From Streptomyces sp. GESEQ-35 (GTDB taxonomy: Bacteria; Actinomycetota; Actinomycetes; Streptomycetales; Streptomycetaceae), in assembly GCF_017948485.1 (NCBI RefSeq), contig NZ_JAFFSX010000009.1, forward strand, positions 186,001-250,000: DNA of 64,000 bases, read 5' to 3'. Of this stretch, positions 18,704 to 26,630 are shown piece by piece. Each line of letters begins with the position of its first letter. Position 1 is the stretch's first letter. The position numbers and the translations under genes were made by a program. The notes beneath the pieces are model-generated. The model was not told the DNA's origin. It saw only the letters and a program-made list of their open reading frames with translations, and searched no databases.

Positions 18704-20311
18704 ATGGCACAGACTCCGAGCGGGCCCGGCGCCAGTCGCCGCACTTTCCTGCGCAACGTCGGTCTCACCAGCGGTGCGGGCACGATGTTCGCCACCATGG
18801 GGGCCCTCGGGCTCGCGCCCACCGCGCAGGCCGCCCAGCGTGAAGAGCCCTTCCGTGCGCTCAGTGCGGGCGACTTCACGCTCACCGGACGGGGCGCCGC
18901 GAAGGTCGTCATCGTGGGCGGCGGCATCGCGGGACTCGCTACCGCGTACGAACTGGGCAAGGCCGGCTACGACTGTACGGTTCTGGAGGCCAGGGACCGC
19001 ACGGGCGGCCGTAACTTCACCGTCCGCGGCGGGGACACGACCGTCGACCTCTACGGCAACAGGCAGACCGCGCGCTTCGGCGACGGCGGGTACATGAACG
19101 CCGGTCCCGCGCGCATACCGCAGTGGATGGTCACCCTCGACTACTGCCGGGAACTCGGCGTTCCCATCGAGGTGTTCACCAACGTCAACGCGGACGCGTA
19201 CATCTACAACGAGTCCGCCGGGATGACCAAGCCGATGCGCTACCGCACGGCCAAGGCCGATGTCTACGGCTATGTGTCCGAGTTGCTCGCCAAGGCCACC
19301 AACAAGGGGGCACTCGACAAGGAGTTGACGGCCACCGACCAGGAGCGGCTCGTGGAGTTCCTCAAGGACTGGGGCGAACTCGGCGACAAACTGACGTACG
19401 AGGGCGGCGAGCGCCGCGGGTACACCACCGTCCCCGCCGCCGCAGGGACCCCCGGCGTGCTGCTCGGGGACCTCCCCACCGCCTCCGAGGTCCTCGCCGG
19501 CGGCGCCGGGCGGTACTTCTCCTTCGAGTTCGGCTTCGACCAGGCCATGCTGATGTTCCAGCCGGTCGGCGGCATGGACCGGATACCCAAGGCGCTGACC
19601 AAGGCGATCGGCGCGCACCGGGTGCGTACGGGGGCGGTCGTCTCGAAGATCACCGACACCGGCCGGGGGGTGTCCGTGGCGTATGCGCAGGGCGGGCGTA
19701 CGAAGGTCGTCGAGGCCGACTTCTGCATCGCGGCCCTGCCGCCCAACATCCTTGCCAAGGTGCCCCACAACCTGGGCTCCGGGGTGCAGTCCGCGCTGGA
19801 GGCGATCACGCCGTCGTCCGCGGGCAAGATCGGGCTGGAGTACAGGTCCCGCTGGTGGGAACTGGACCACCACATCTACGGCGGCATCACCGAGACCGAC
19901 CAGGACGTCACCCACATCTGGCATCCCTCGTACGGCTTCCACGGCGAACGCGGCATCGTCATCGGCTACTACAACTACGACGACGACGCGGACGCGTACG
20001 CGAAGCTCAGCCCCCAGGGGCGCGAGGCGCGCGCGGTGGCCGCTGGAGTGAAGATCTACGGCGAGAAGTACCGCAGCGAGCTTGCCTCCTCCTTCTCGCA
20101 CCACTGGCGTCAGACGCCCCACCTGGAGGCCGCCTGGCACGACACACCCGGCGGCCCCGACGACGTCCGCTACAAGCCGCTGAACGAGCCGACCGGCCGT
20201 GTCTACTTCGCCGGCGACTGGCTCAGTTACACCGACGCCTGGCAGCACGGCGCGTTCACGTCCGCCCGGAAGGCGGTGACAGCCCTCCACGCGCGCGTGC
20301 TGTCCTCGTGA
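18704..20311 (+). CDS. Tat-exported FAD-dependent amine oxidase
   Basis: 535-residue flavin monoamine oxidase, related to L-amino-acid oxidases, oxidatively deaminating an amine or amino acid with release of H2O2. The N-terminus has a twin-arginine signal (SRRTFLR, then a hydrophobic stretch to APTAQAA), so a folded FAD enzyme is probably exported. The dinucleotide motif VVIVGGGIAGLATAYELGKA leads to LEARDRTGGR; the C-terminal FAD segment is GRVYFAGDWLSYTDAWQHGAF, with an aromatic-cage Trp. ATG 18704 follows GGAAAGGAAAG. Substrate unknown. The stop is preceded by the 12-mer CACGCGCGCGTG. Confidence 0.93.
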   Translation: MAQTPSGPGASRRTFLRNVGLTSGAGTMFATMGALGLAPTAQAAQREEPFRALSAGDFTLTGRGAAKVVIVGGGIAGLATAYELGKAGYDCTVLEARDRTGGRNFTVRGGDTTVDLYGNRQTARFGDGGYMNAGPARIPQWMVTLDYCRELGVPIEVFTNVNADAYIYNESAGMTKPMRYRTAKADVYGYVSELLAKATNKGALDKELTATDQERLVEFLKDWGELGDKLTYEGGERRGYTTVPAAAGTPGVLLGDLPTASEVLAGGAGRYFSFEFGFDQAMLMFQPVGGMDRIPKALTKAIGAHRVRTGAVVSKITDTGRGVSVAYAQGGRTKVVEADFCIAALPPNILAKVPHNLGSGVQSALEAITPSSAGKIGLEYRSRWWELDHHIYGGITETDQDVTHIWHPSYGFHGERGIVIGYYNYDDDADAYAKLSPQGREARAVAAGVKIYGEKYRSELASSFSHHWRQTPHLEAAWHDTPGGPDDVRYKPLNEPTGRVYFAGDWLSYTDAWQHGAFTSARKAVTALHARVLSS

Positions 20312-20390
20312 GCCGCTGGGGTGGCGGTCGACTACAGACCACAGCGCCGCAGGATGCCGTATGAAAAGGCAGTGAGAGACGCCTGATCAG

Positions 20391-20416
20391 GGACACGGGT
20401 GGGAATGCCCGTGTCC
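20391..20416 (+). terminator. Hairpin GGACACGGG-N8-CCCGTGTCC
   Basis: Perfect 9-bp stem with an 8-nt loop in the gap between the amine oxidase and PAC2 genes. Probably the terminator of the oxidase, although it lies close enough to PAC2 (44 nt) to be a leader element. Confidence 0.6.
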
Positions 20417-20459
20417 TGGGCTGTGTTGTGCAGTACGAACACGAGGAGGAGCGGTCACA

Positions 20460-21398
20460 GTGCTTGATCCGCAGGGTTTGTACGCATGGGAGCCGAAGGG
20501 CCTGGCGGTCGTCGACATGGCGCTCGCCCAGGAGTCGGCCGGCCTTGTCATGCTCTACCACTTCGACGGCTACATCGACGCGGGCGAAACCGGAGACCAG
20601 ATCGTCGACCGGATCCTCGACACGCTGCCCCACCAAGTGGTGGCCAGCTTCGACCACGACCGGCTCGTGGACTACCGCGCCCGCCGCCCGCTGCTGACGT
20701 TCCGGCGCGACCGGTGGACCGAGTACGAAGACCCCACCATCGAGGTGCGGCTGGTCCAGGACGCCACCGGAGCGCCCTTCCTGCTGCTGTCCGGCCCCGA
20801 GCCGGACGTGGAGTGGGAGCGCTTCGCCGCGGCCGTCCAGCAGGTCGTGGAGCGGCTCGGCGTGCGGCTGTCCGTGAACTTCCACGGCATTCCGATGGGT
20901 GTCCCGCACACCCGCCCCGTCGGTCTCACCCCGCACGGCAACCGCACCGACCTGGTTCCCGGCCACCGCAGCCCGTTCGACGAGGCGCAGGTGCCGGGCA
21001 GCGCCGAGGCGCTGGTCGAGTACCGCCTCATGGAGGCCGGTCACGAGGTCCTGGGCGTCGCCGCGCACGTGCCGCACTACATCGCGCGTTCCCCGTACCC
21101 GGATGCCGCGCTGACCGTCCTGGAGTCCATCACCGCCGCGACCGGACTGGTCCTCCCGGGCATCGCGCACTCACTGCGCACGGATGCCCACCGCACGCAG
21201 ACGGAGATCGACCGGCAGATCCAGGAGGGCGACGAGGAGCTCGTCTCCCTCGTCCAGGGCCTGGAGCACCAGTACGACGCCGCCGCGGGCGCCGAAACGC
21301 GGGGCAACATGCTCGCCGAACCCGTGGACATTCCGTCGGCGGACGAGATCGGGCAGGAGTTCGAGCGCTTCCTGGCGGAGCGCGAGGGGGACACCTGA
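20460..21398 (+). CDS. PAC2 family protein
   Basis: 312-residue member of the PAC2 (proteasome assembly chaperone 2-like) family, widespread in actinobacteria that carry 20S proteasomes. Diagnostic stretches are VVDMALAQESAGLVMLYHFDGYIDAGETGDQIVDRIL, LLLSGPEPDVEWERFAAAVQQVVERLGV, GIPMGVPHTRPVGLTPHGNR and HVPHYIARSPYPDAALTVLESI. GTG start with GAGGAGGAG 10 nt upstream. The bacterial role is unproven; association with proteasome or ATP-grasp enzymes is suggested by homology. It ends 39 bp before coaE, which has its own promoter. Confidence 0.9.
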   Translation: MLDPQGLYAWEPKGLAVVDMALAQESAGLVMLYHFDGYIDAGETGDQIVDRILDTLPHQVVASFDHDRLVDYRARRPLLTFRRDRWTEYEDPTIEVRLVQDATGAPFLLLSGPEPDVEWERFAAAVQQVVERLGVRLSVNFHGIPMGVPHTRPVGLTPHGNRTDLVPGHRSPFDEAQVPGSAEALVEYRLMEAGHEVLGVAAHVPHYIARSPYPDAALTVLESITAATGLVLPGIAHSLRTDAHRTQTEIDRQIQEGDEELVSLVQGLEHQYDAAAGAETRGNMLAEPVDIPSADEIGQEFERFLAEREGDT

Positions 21399-21407
21399 CC
21401 GGGTGCC

Positions 21408-21430
21408 CTGTCAGTGGCAGGCCCTAAGCT
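21408..21430 (+). promoter_or_regulatory. DNA-damage type promoter of coaE
   Basis: CTGTCAGTG, an 8-nt spacer, TAAGCT, then 7 nt to the coaE ATG. Fits the PafBC-type pattern and predicts a leaderless transcript. Confidence 0.6.
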
Positions 21431-21437
21431 GCCGGTC

Positions 21438-22043
21438 ATGCTGAAAGTGGGTCTGACCGGTGGCATCGGCGCCGGCAAGAGCGAGGTGTCACGGCTGCTC
21501 GTCGAGCAGGGTGCCGTCCTCATCGACGCGGACCGCATCGCGCGCGAGGTCGTCGCGCCGGGAACTCCCGGTCTCGCGGCGGTCGTCGAGGCCTTCGGTA
21601 CGGAGGTCCTCGGCGTGGACGGCAGCCTGGACCGGCCCAAGCTGGGCTCGATCGTCTTCGCCGACCCCGAGAGACTGGCCGTGCTGAACGCGATCGTGCA
21701 CCCACTGGTGGGAGCCCGCTCGCGTGAGCTAGAAGGCGCCGCCGCCGAGGACGCCGTCGTCATCCACGATGTCCCGCTCCTCGCGGAGAACAGCCTCGCG
21801 CCGCTGTACGACGTCGTGGTCGTCGTCGACGCCAGCCCCGAGACCCAGCTCGACCGGCTCGTCCGGCTGCGCGGCATGACCGAGGAGGACGCACACGCGC
21901 GTATGGCCGCACAGGCCACCCGCGAGAAGCGCCTGGAGATCGCGGACATCGTCATCGACAACGACGTACCGTTGGAGGAGCTTCAGGCGCGCGTGCGTGA
22001 GGTCTGGGCGGATCTGGTCAGACGGGCGCACGCGTCGCGGTAG
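21438..22043 (+). CDS. coaE: Dephospho-CoA kinase
   Basis: 201-residue kinase for the last step of coenzyme A synthesis (phosphorylation of the ribose 3'-OH of dephospho-CoA by ATP). The P-loop GLTGGIGAGKSEVSRLL is at residues 5-21, followed by LIDADRIAREVV, LNAIVHPLVG and IHDVPLLAENSLAPLYDVVVVVDA, all CoaE hallmarks. Some actinobacterial CoaE proteins carry a C-terminal UPF0157 fusion; this one is single-domain. The ATG at 21438 has no Shine-Dalgarno but lies 7 nt from a -10, so it is probably leaderless. Confidence 0.97.
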   Translation: MLKVGLTGGIGAGKSEVSRLLVEQGAVLIDADRIAREVVAPGTPGLAAVVEAFGTEVLGVDGSLDRPKLGSIVFADPERLAVLNAIVHPLVGARSRELEGAAAEDAVVIHDVPLLAENSLAPLYDVVVVVDASPETQLDRLVRLRGMTEEDAHARMAAQATREKRLEIADIVIDNDVPLEELQARVREVWADLVRRAHASR

Positions 22044-22074
22044 TCGTCCGAAGGGGGCGGGACCGATCGTCGTC

Positions 22075-22446
22075 GTGGCGTTCTTGATGCTGGGTGGCCT
22101 GGTGGCGCTGCTGGCCGGAGCGTACGGTCTGCTGCGGACGCGGCGCATCACCGAGGCGGGACAGGTCACCGAGGCGCTGGTGAAGCCTCCGCCGCCCGGC
22201 TCGGAGCGCCCGCTGTTTCAGTTCGAGACCCCGGACGGTCGGGTCGTAGAGATCGTCTCGCCGGTCCCGCGCAGCCGGCGTCTGCCACTCGCCGCCGGCG
22301 GTCGGGTGCGACTGGCGTACGACGCCGCCGACCCGCGCGAGACGGTGCTGCTCGGCGGCGAGCGCACGGGCCTGGACCGGGGGTTCGCGGTTGCCGGAGC
22401 GGCATTGGTGGCGCTCGGGATTGTGCTCGCGGCCGTAGTGCTGTGA
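22075..22446 (+). CDS. DUF3592-like membrane protein
   Basis: About 123 residues with a membrane helix at each end (AFLMLGGLVALLAGAYGLL and FAVAGAALVALGIVLAAVVL) and a small beta-rich loop domain between (RITEAGQVTEALVK, RPLFQFETPDGRVVEIVSP, GGRVRLAYDAADPRETVLLGG), the DUF3592 layout. The start is uncertain: GTG 22075 is chosen because it leaves the first helix intact, while AAGGGGG lies rather far upstream (22051-22057). It is 31 bp behind coaE and probably co-transcribed. Function unknown. Confidence 0.75.
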   Translation: MAFLMLGGLVALLAGAYGLLRTRRITEAGQVTEALVKPPPPGSERPLFQFETPDGRVVEIVSPVPRSRRLPLAAGGRVRLAYDAADPRETVLLGGERTGLDRGFAVAGAALVALGIVLAAVVL

Positions 22447-22540
22447 CCGTGATCCCGGACGGGCGGCCAAGAAATGCCGGCTGTGGAATCGCCGCCCTGT
22501 TGCGGGCGTTGAAGTTGTTGAGTCAGGGAAGGACTGTGCC

Positions 22541-22921
22541 GTGCCCGAGACCAGCGGATCGACCGGACGTACACCGGAGACGCATGTCATCGACTTTCGT
22601 GCCGCCGAGCATCTGCTCGCCGCACGGGACCCGCGGGGCGCGGTGAAACTGCTCGACAGAGTGATCGCGGCGCACCCGGAGAACACCGCTGCACGGCTGC
22701 TGAGAGCGCGGGCGTTCTTCGCGGCCGCGCAACTGCGACCTGCCGAGTTGGAGTTCACCATCGTCCTGGAGCGCGAGCCGGACAACGCGTTCGCGCATTT
22801 CGCCCTTGCCCGCACCTACGAGCGCCAGGCGCGGCACGACGAGGCCAAGCGCCACTTCCGGCTGGCGGCCGCGCTGGATCCGAACCCCGAGTACCTGAAG
22901 GCGGCACGCTTCGACTCGTGA
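22541..22921 (+). CDS. Tetratricopeptide repeat protein
   Basis: 126 residues holding about two to three TPR units (HLLAARDPRGAVKLLDRVIAAHPENTAARLLRARAFFAAAQ, LRPAELEFTIVLEREPDNAFAHFALARTYERQ, ARHDEAKRHFRLAAALDPNPEYLKAARF). Such small TPR proteins act as protein-interaction adaptors. The GTG at 22541 follows GGGAAGGA. No signal peptide, so it is cytoplasmic. Convergent with the DUF6343 gene, 15 bp apart; partner unknown. Confidence 0.88.
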   Translation: MPETSGSTGRTPETHVIDFRAAEHLLAARDPRGAVKLLDRVIAAHPENTAARLLRARAFFAAAQLRPAELEFTIVLEREPDNAFAHFALARTYERQARHDEAKRHFRLAAALDPNPEYLKAARFDS

Positions 22922-22936
22922 GCGTCCGGTGGCGCG

Positions 22937-23230
22937 CTACGGGTGCCGCTGCCCCGGAGTCCGGTGCGGAGGTCGCTGCTCCGGCGGCTGGTACGGCGGT
23001 ATGTCGGGGCCCGGCTGGTAGTGCGGGCCCTGGCGCATGTGCCGCAGGATCAGCGTCATGTCGACGGTGATCACCAGCCACAGCACCCCGCAGGCGACGG
23101 CCCACCCGGGACGTCCGGCGAGCGCGAACGCGACCGTACCGAAGATCGCCCAGACCAGCCCCCACACGCTCAGCCAGAAGCGCGCCCGCAGAGCACTGCG
23201 CGCGGTCGCCGGTTCACTGCCCGTACGCAT
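22937..23230 (-). CDS. DUF6343 family small membrane protein
   Basis: 97 residues beginning MRTGSEPATARSALRARFWLSVWG, the conserved opening of the DUF6343 family of Streptomyces. Two adjacent hydrophobic helices follow (FWLSVWGLVWAIFGTVAFALA and GWAVACGVLWLVITVDMTLIL), then a Pro/Gln/His-rich tail. ATG 23230 gives the family N-terminus. Function unknown. Confidence 0.82.
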   Translation of the reverse strand: MRTGSEPATARSALRARFWLSVWGLVWAIFGTVAFALAGRPGWAVACGVLWLVITVDMTLILRHMRQGPHYQPGPDIPPYQPPEQRPPHRTPGQRHP

Positions 23231-23320
23231 CGGGATCACCACTCCTGTCTGCAACGTACTCCTCGGCTCGGACGTTCACCAAGGAGCTCAGTAGCTGCCC
23301 GAGGAGGGGGAGACCACGCC

Positions 23321-24232
23321 GTGCTGCCCGACACCGACGAGTTGCCCGAGATCCTGCTCGACCTTGCCGTACCCCACGAGGACATCAACGAACTGGTCGC
23401 ACTGCGGCGCACACTGACCGCCGATGCCGGAGCGATGCGGCTCCTGGAGGAGTGCGTCGAGGAGCTGGTGCGCGACATCGGGGAGATGGGGAAGGGACCA
23501 CGGCTCGGCGAACGCGTCGCCGAGGCCCCGGCGGCGCTGGACCACTACTTCGCCGTGTACGTGTTCGTCGCGGCGCTGCCTCATACGCGCGCGTACCACC
23601 GCGCACGGGGCATCCCCGCGGACGTGTCCCGGCGCACCCTCGCCGACCTCGGGCGGAACATGGCGGTGCACCGGCGGCGGTACGGCCGGGGCGGGCTGCA
23701 CGTGGTGAGCTGGCTCAGCAACCACTTCCGCGGGGAGCTGTACCAGCTGGGGCGGCTACAGTTCGAGCGGGCACGGCTGGGGGAGCGTACGGGGTCCGCC
23801 CTCGCTGCGGCCGGGCTGGACGTGGCTCCCGGCACGCCCTGTCTGAACCTGCACATCTGCGACTTCCACGGTCCGCTGGCGCCCGCGGCCTGTGACCGTT
23901 CGCTGGCGCTGGCCCGGGAGTTCTTCGCCCGGCACTACCCGCAGGAGCGGTGGCAGGTCGCGGTCTGCCATTCCTGGCTGCTCGACCCGCAGTTGAAGCA
24001 GTATCTACCGGCGGATTCCAACGTCGTCCGGTTCCAGGAACGCTTTCGGGCCATCTGGAATGACCGGGAGGACTTGCAGCGCGCGGACACGGAGCCGGTG
24101 CAGTTCGTCTTCGGAAACCCGGATCTGCCCGTGGAGAGCCTGCCTCGGCGTACGTCGGTGGAGCGGGCGGTCGGGGATCATCTGCGGGCGGGCGGTCACT
24201 GGTACATCGGGCATGGGTGGTTTCCTTTGTGA
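23321..24232 (+). CDS. Acyltransferase (NAT_N / GNAT_C type)
   Basis: 303-residue protein of the actinobacterial group with an N-terminal helical 'acyltransferase N' domain and a C-terminal GNAT-like domain. Landmarks: HEDINELVALRRTL, ALDHYFAVYVFVAALPHTRAYHRARGIP, LGRNMAVHRRRYGRGGLHVVSWLSNHFRGELYQLGRLQFER, CLNLHICDFHGPL, VAVCHSWLLDPQLKQYLPADSNVVRFQERF. GTG 23321 has GAGGAGGGGG 10 nt upstream. The acyl donor and acceptor are unknown. It is divergent from DUF6343 and stands upstream of an unrelated methyltransferase. Confidence 0.82.
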   Translation: MLPDTDELPEILLDLAVPHEDINELVALRRTLTADAGAMRLLEECVEELVRDIGEMGKGPRLGERVAEAPAALDHYFAVYVFVAALPHTRAYHRARGIPADVSRRTLADLGRNMAVHRRRYGRGGLHVVSWLSNHFRGELYQLGRLQFERARLGERTGSALAAAGLDVAPGTPCLNLHICDFHGPLAPAACDRSLALAREFFARHYPQERWQVAVCHSWLLDPQLKQYLPADSNVVRFQERFRAIWNDREDLQRADTEPVQFVFGNPDLPVESLPRRTSVERAVGDHLRAGGHWYIGHGWFPL

Positions 24233-24360
24233 GCGGTTCCTTTGCGAGCGGGGCTCCGAGTGGAGTCTGTTGTGCGGGGGCGGTAACTCGAACGGGTGAA
24301 CTGGGGCGGGGTGGGAACGGCCGTGCGGATGCGGGCCGTTGTGCGGGCATGGGGCTGAAC

Positions 24361-25047
24361 ATGCGAAGTGGACATCAGGGGACGGGACCCGGGGCGATCA
24401 CCCCGGACGGCTGCGCGGTCGAGTTCTACTCACGGCTGCCTGTCGGGGAAGAGCCGGACATCATCGCCGGGGCCGTGCCGGCGGGCGCACACATCCTGGA
24501 GCTGGGCTGCGGCGTGGGGCGCATGACCCATCCGCTCCTGGAACGCGGCTTCACGGTCACGGCGGTGGACGAATCCGCGGAGATGCTCGAACGCGTCCGC
24601 GGGGCCCGCACGATATGCGGCCCGATCGAGGGCCTCGACCTGGACGAGACATTCGACGTGGCGCTGCTCGCGTCGTTCCTCGTGCACACCGGCGACGTCG
24701 AGGTGCGGCGAGGCCTGCTGCGGACCTCTGCGCGCCATCTCGCCGACGGTGGTTGCGTGTTGATCCAGCGGGAGGGGGAGGACTACCACACGAACGTGCC
24801 GCGCGAGCGTCTCGATCCCAGCGGTTTCACCGTGCGGGTCGCGTCCTCGGAGCCGGTCGGCGACGGGGTGAACTCGGTGCGCGCGGAGTTTGAGTTCCCG
24901 GACGCGGTCTGGACCCAGACGTTCCGGGCCCGGCCGCTGACGAAGGAGCAGTTCGAGGAGGCGTTGGCGGAGGCGGGGCTGAAAGTGGACAAGTACCTGA
25001 CGGACGACCGGATATGGGTGCGGGCGGTTCCAGTCGACAGAGGGTGA
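24361..25047 (+). CDS. Class I SAM-dependent methyltransferase
   Basis: 228 residues. SAM motif I is HILELGCGVGRMTHPLLERG, followed by VTAVDESAEMLERV and DVALLASFLVHTGD, then RTSARHLADGGCVLIQREGEDY (motif post-III). This is a Methyltransf_25 pattern with the AVEFYSRLP opening seen in small stand-alone enzymes. A start 12 nt upstream (24349) is an alternative; 24361 is preferred because GGGGCTG lies at the right distance. Substrate unknown. An 18-bp tandem repeat begins 18 bp behind the stop. Confidence 0.88.
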   Translation: MRSGHQGTGPGAITPDGCAVEFYSRLPVGEEPDIIAGAVPAGAHILELGCGVGRMTHPLLERGFTVTAVDESAEMLERVRGARTICGPIEGLDLDETFDVALLASFLVHTGDVEVRRGLLRTSARHLADGGCVLIQREGEDYHTNVPRERLDPSGFTVRVASSEPVGDGVNSVRAEFEFPDAVWTQTFRARPLTKEQFEEALAEAGLKVDKYLTDDRIWVRAVPVDRG

Positions 25048-25064
25048 GCTGACGGGACGGAGGC

Positions 25065-25141
25065 GAGTTGCCGGACAGCGATGAGTTGCCGGACAGCGAT
25101 GAGTTGCCGGACAGCGATGAGTTGCCGGACAGCGATGAGTT
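25065..25141. repeat. Tandem repeat, 18 bp x 4 (plus partial)
   Basis: Four identical head-to-tail units of GAGTTGCCGGACAGCGAT (25065, 25083, 25101, 25119) and a fifth partial GAGTT. It lies between the methyltransferase stop and the DoxX start. No ribosome-binding site or known peptide supports translation of the repeat. Confidence 0.95.
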
Positions 25142-25204
25142 CTGGAGTGGGTGCCGGTCTTCTTCGGTGACAGCAACACGGACCGCTTCACCCAGGAGAA
25201 CCCG

Positions 25205-25669
25205 ATGTCCCAGACCACCGCCTCCGTCGCCACTGCCGCTTCCGCCACGGCCCGCCCGGTCATCGCCGAGTCCGCGACCGCACAAGGCCGCCGTGCCCGC
25301 ATCGCCCTGCGCGGCCTACAGGTGCTGCTCGCCCTCTTCTACGTGATCGCGAGTGCGCTGCCCAAGCTGATCGCGCACCCCGCAGCCGCCGAGAGCTTCG
25401 ACAAGATGGGCTGGGGCAGCACGGGGATGTACATCATCGGCGTCCTCGAACTGGCCGGAGGCGTAGCGCTGTTGATCCCGGTGTTGCAATCGGTGGCGGC
25501 GATGGCGCTGAGCGGTCTGATGGTGGGCGCGTTCGTCGTCACGCTCACCTACCTCAACGGGGAGAACGCCGCGACCCCGCTGATCCTCATAGTCCCGCTC
25601 GCGCTCATCGCCTGGGCTCGGCGAAGGCACAACGCGGACCTGCTGCGGCTGGTGCTACGGCGGGCGTGA
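25205..25669 (+). CDS. DoxX family membrane protein
   Basis: 154-residue polytopic membrane protein. After a soluble N-terminus of about 45 Ala/Thr-rich residues come four hydrophobic segments (LRGLQVLLALFYVIASALPKL, TGMYIIGVLELAGGVALLIPVL, VAAMALSGLMVGAFVVTLTYL, ATPLILIVPLALIAWA), the DoxX layout. ATG 25205 is preceded by AGGAGAACCCG. DoxX proteins are linked to redox or thiol stress in actinobacteria, usually with a partner; none is adjacent here. Immediately upstream lies the 18-bp tandem repeat, which could affect its expression. Confidence 0.88.
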   Translation: MSQTTASVATAASATARPVIAESATAQGRRARIALRGLQVLLALFYVIASALPKLIAHPAAAESFDKMGWGSTGMYIIGVLELAGGVALLIPVLQSVAAMALSGLMVGAFVVTLTYLNGENAATPLILIVPLALIAWARRRHNADLLRLVLRRA

Positions 25670-25804
25670 GGGAGACCGGCCGGGGCAGGCCGCCGCTGTG
25701 AGGTCGGTGCCCTTCCGGGCACCGGCCGTCGAGCGGTGTCCAGGCCCGGCGCGCTCCCGCCTTTCGACTGCGCTTCGGTTGCCTGACCGCGTCCCGCCGT
25801 CGCC

Positions 25805-25866
25805 GGCCACCGAGCCACCGGGTCACCGGGGCACGGGCCACCGTGGCACCGGGCCACCGAGCCCCC
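25805..25866. repeat. Degenerate CACCGGG-rich stretch
   Basis: Short irregular repetition of CCACCGAG/CACCGGGG/CACGGGCC words in the gap between the convergent DoxX and S4 genes. No clear unit length and no hairpin; simple-sequence DNA. Confidence 0.5.
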
Positions 25867-25879
25867 CTGGCATCCGCGA

Positions 25880-26521
25880 TCAGTGGCCTTCGGGACGGCC
25901 TCCCGTAGGACGGCCGCCCAGTCCGCGCAGCGCTCGCAGGCGTTCCAGCTCGCGTCGATCGCGCTTGGTCGGGCGGCCGGTGCCGCGGTCGCGGACGCCG
26001 GCCGGGGCGACGGCCTCGCGCGGTGGGGGCGGCGGACTGTTGTCGACGTAGCACTGGACGGCCACCGGGGGGCCGACCCGCTTGCGGATCAGGCGCTTGA
26101 CGACGACGATCCGTTCCCGGCCCTCGTGCCGGAGGCGGACCTCGTCTCCGACGCGGACGGAGTGGGCGGGCTTGACGCGCTCGCCGTTCACCCGGACATG
26201 GCCGCCCTTGCAGGCGGCGGCGCCCATCGAGCGGGTCTTGACCAGCCGTACGGACCAGATCCAGCTGTCGATGCGGACGGTCTCGCCGCTCTGCGGGCGG
26301 GCGGCGTCGGCGGCGGCGATCGCGTCGCCGGGCGCGGGGGCAGTCGCCGGGGCGTCGTCGCCGGCCGGTCCATCCGGTCCATCCGGTCCATCCGGCCTCG
26401 TCGGCGCTTGCCCGGTCGGAGCCGTGCCGGAGGCATCTGACCCGTCGGGCCCGTCGGTGCCCTGGGGCGTGCCAGGTCGCCCGTCGTGCGTCTCGTCGTA
26501 GTCCGCAGCTTCGGAAGCCAT
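25880..26521 (-). CDS. S4-domain RNA-binding protein (Hsp15/HslR-like)
   Basis: 213 residues. The S4 domain is central (RIDSWIWSVRLVKTRSMGAAACKGGHVRVNGERVKPAHSVRVGDEVRL, about 82-130), followed by an R/K-rich tail (RRELERLRALRGLGG), as in heat-shock protein 15, which binds stalled 50S-peptidyl-tRNA complexes. The first 75 residues are a disordered, acidic and Gly/Pro/Asp-rich extension including repeated PDG units encoded by a 9-bp tandem repeat. ATG 26521 fits MASEAADYDETHDG. Divergent from the uracil-DNA glycosylase gene (109 bp apart). Confidence 0.88.
   Translation of the reverse strand: MASEAADYDETHDGRPGTPQGTDGPDGSDASGTAPTGQAPTRPDGPDGPDGPAGDDAPATAPAPGDAIAAADAARPQSGETVRIDSWIWSVRLVKTRSMGAAACKGGHVRVNGERVKPAHSVRVGDEVRLRHEGRERIVVVKRLIRKRVGPPVAVQCYVDNSPPPPPREAVAPAGVRDRGTGRPTKRDRRELERLRALRGLGGRPTGGRPEGH
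26365..26391. repeat. Tandem repeat, 9 bp x 3, in frame within the S4 gene
   Basis: CCGGTCCAT repeated three times (26365, 26374, 26383) inside the disordered N-terminal extension of the S4 protein, where each unit codes for three residues of a GPD-type repeat. Slippage here would change length without a frameshift. Confidence 0.85.
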
Positions 26522-26630
26522 GTCCTGACCCTAATCCCCGTACGGGGTGAATCGGCCGGGATTTCCCAGGGGGAAGCGGCTGCCGGCGGGACTGCCGGGG
26601 TGGCCTGGGCGTAGGTCTACCGTGGGCCCT

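Noticed and set aside
25065..25141. CRISPR array
   Set aside because: Units are directly contiguous 18-mers without spacers and there are no cas genes.
25068..25346. Protein beginning with ELPDSD repeats
   Set aside because: Would start at TTG with no ribosome-binding site and then runs out of frame through the real doxX gene.
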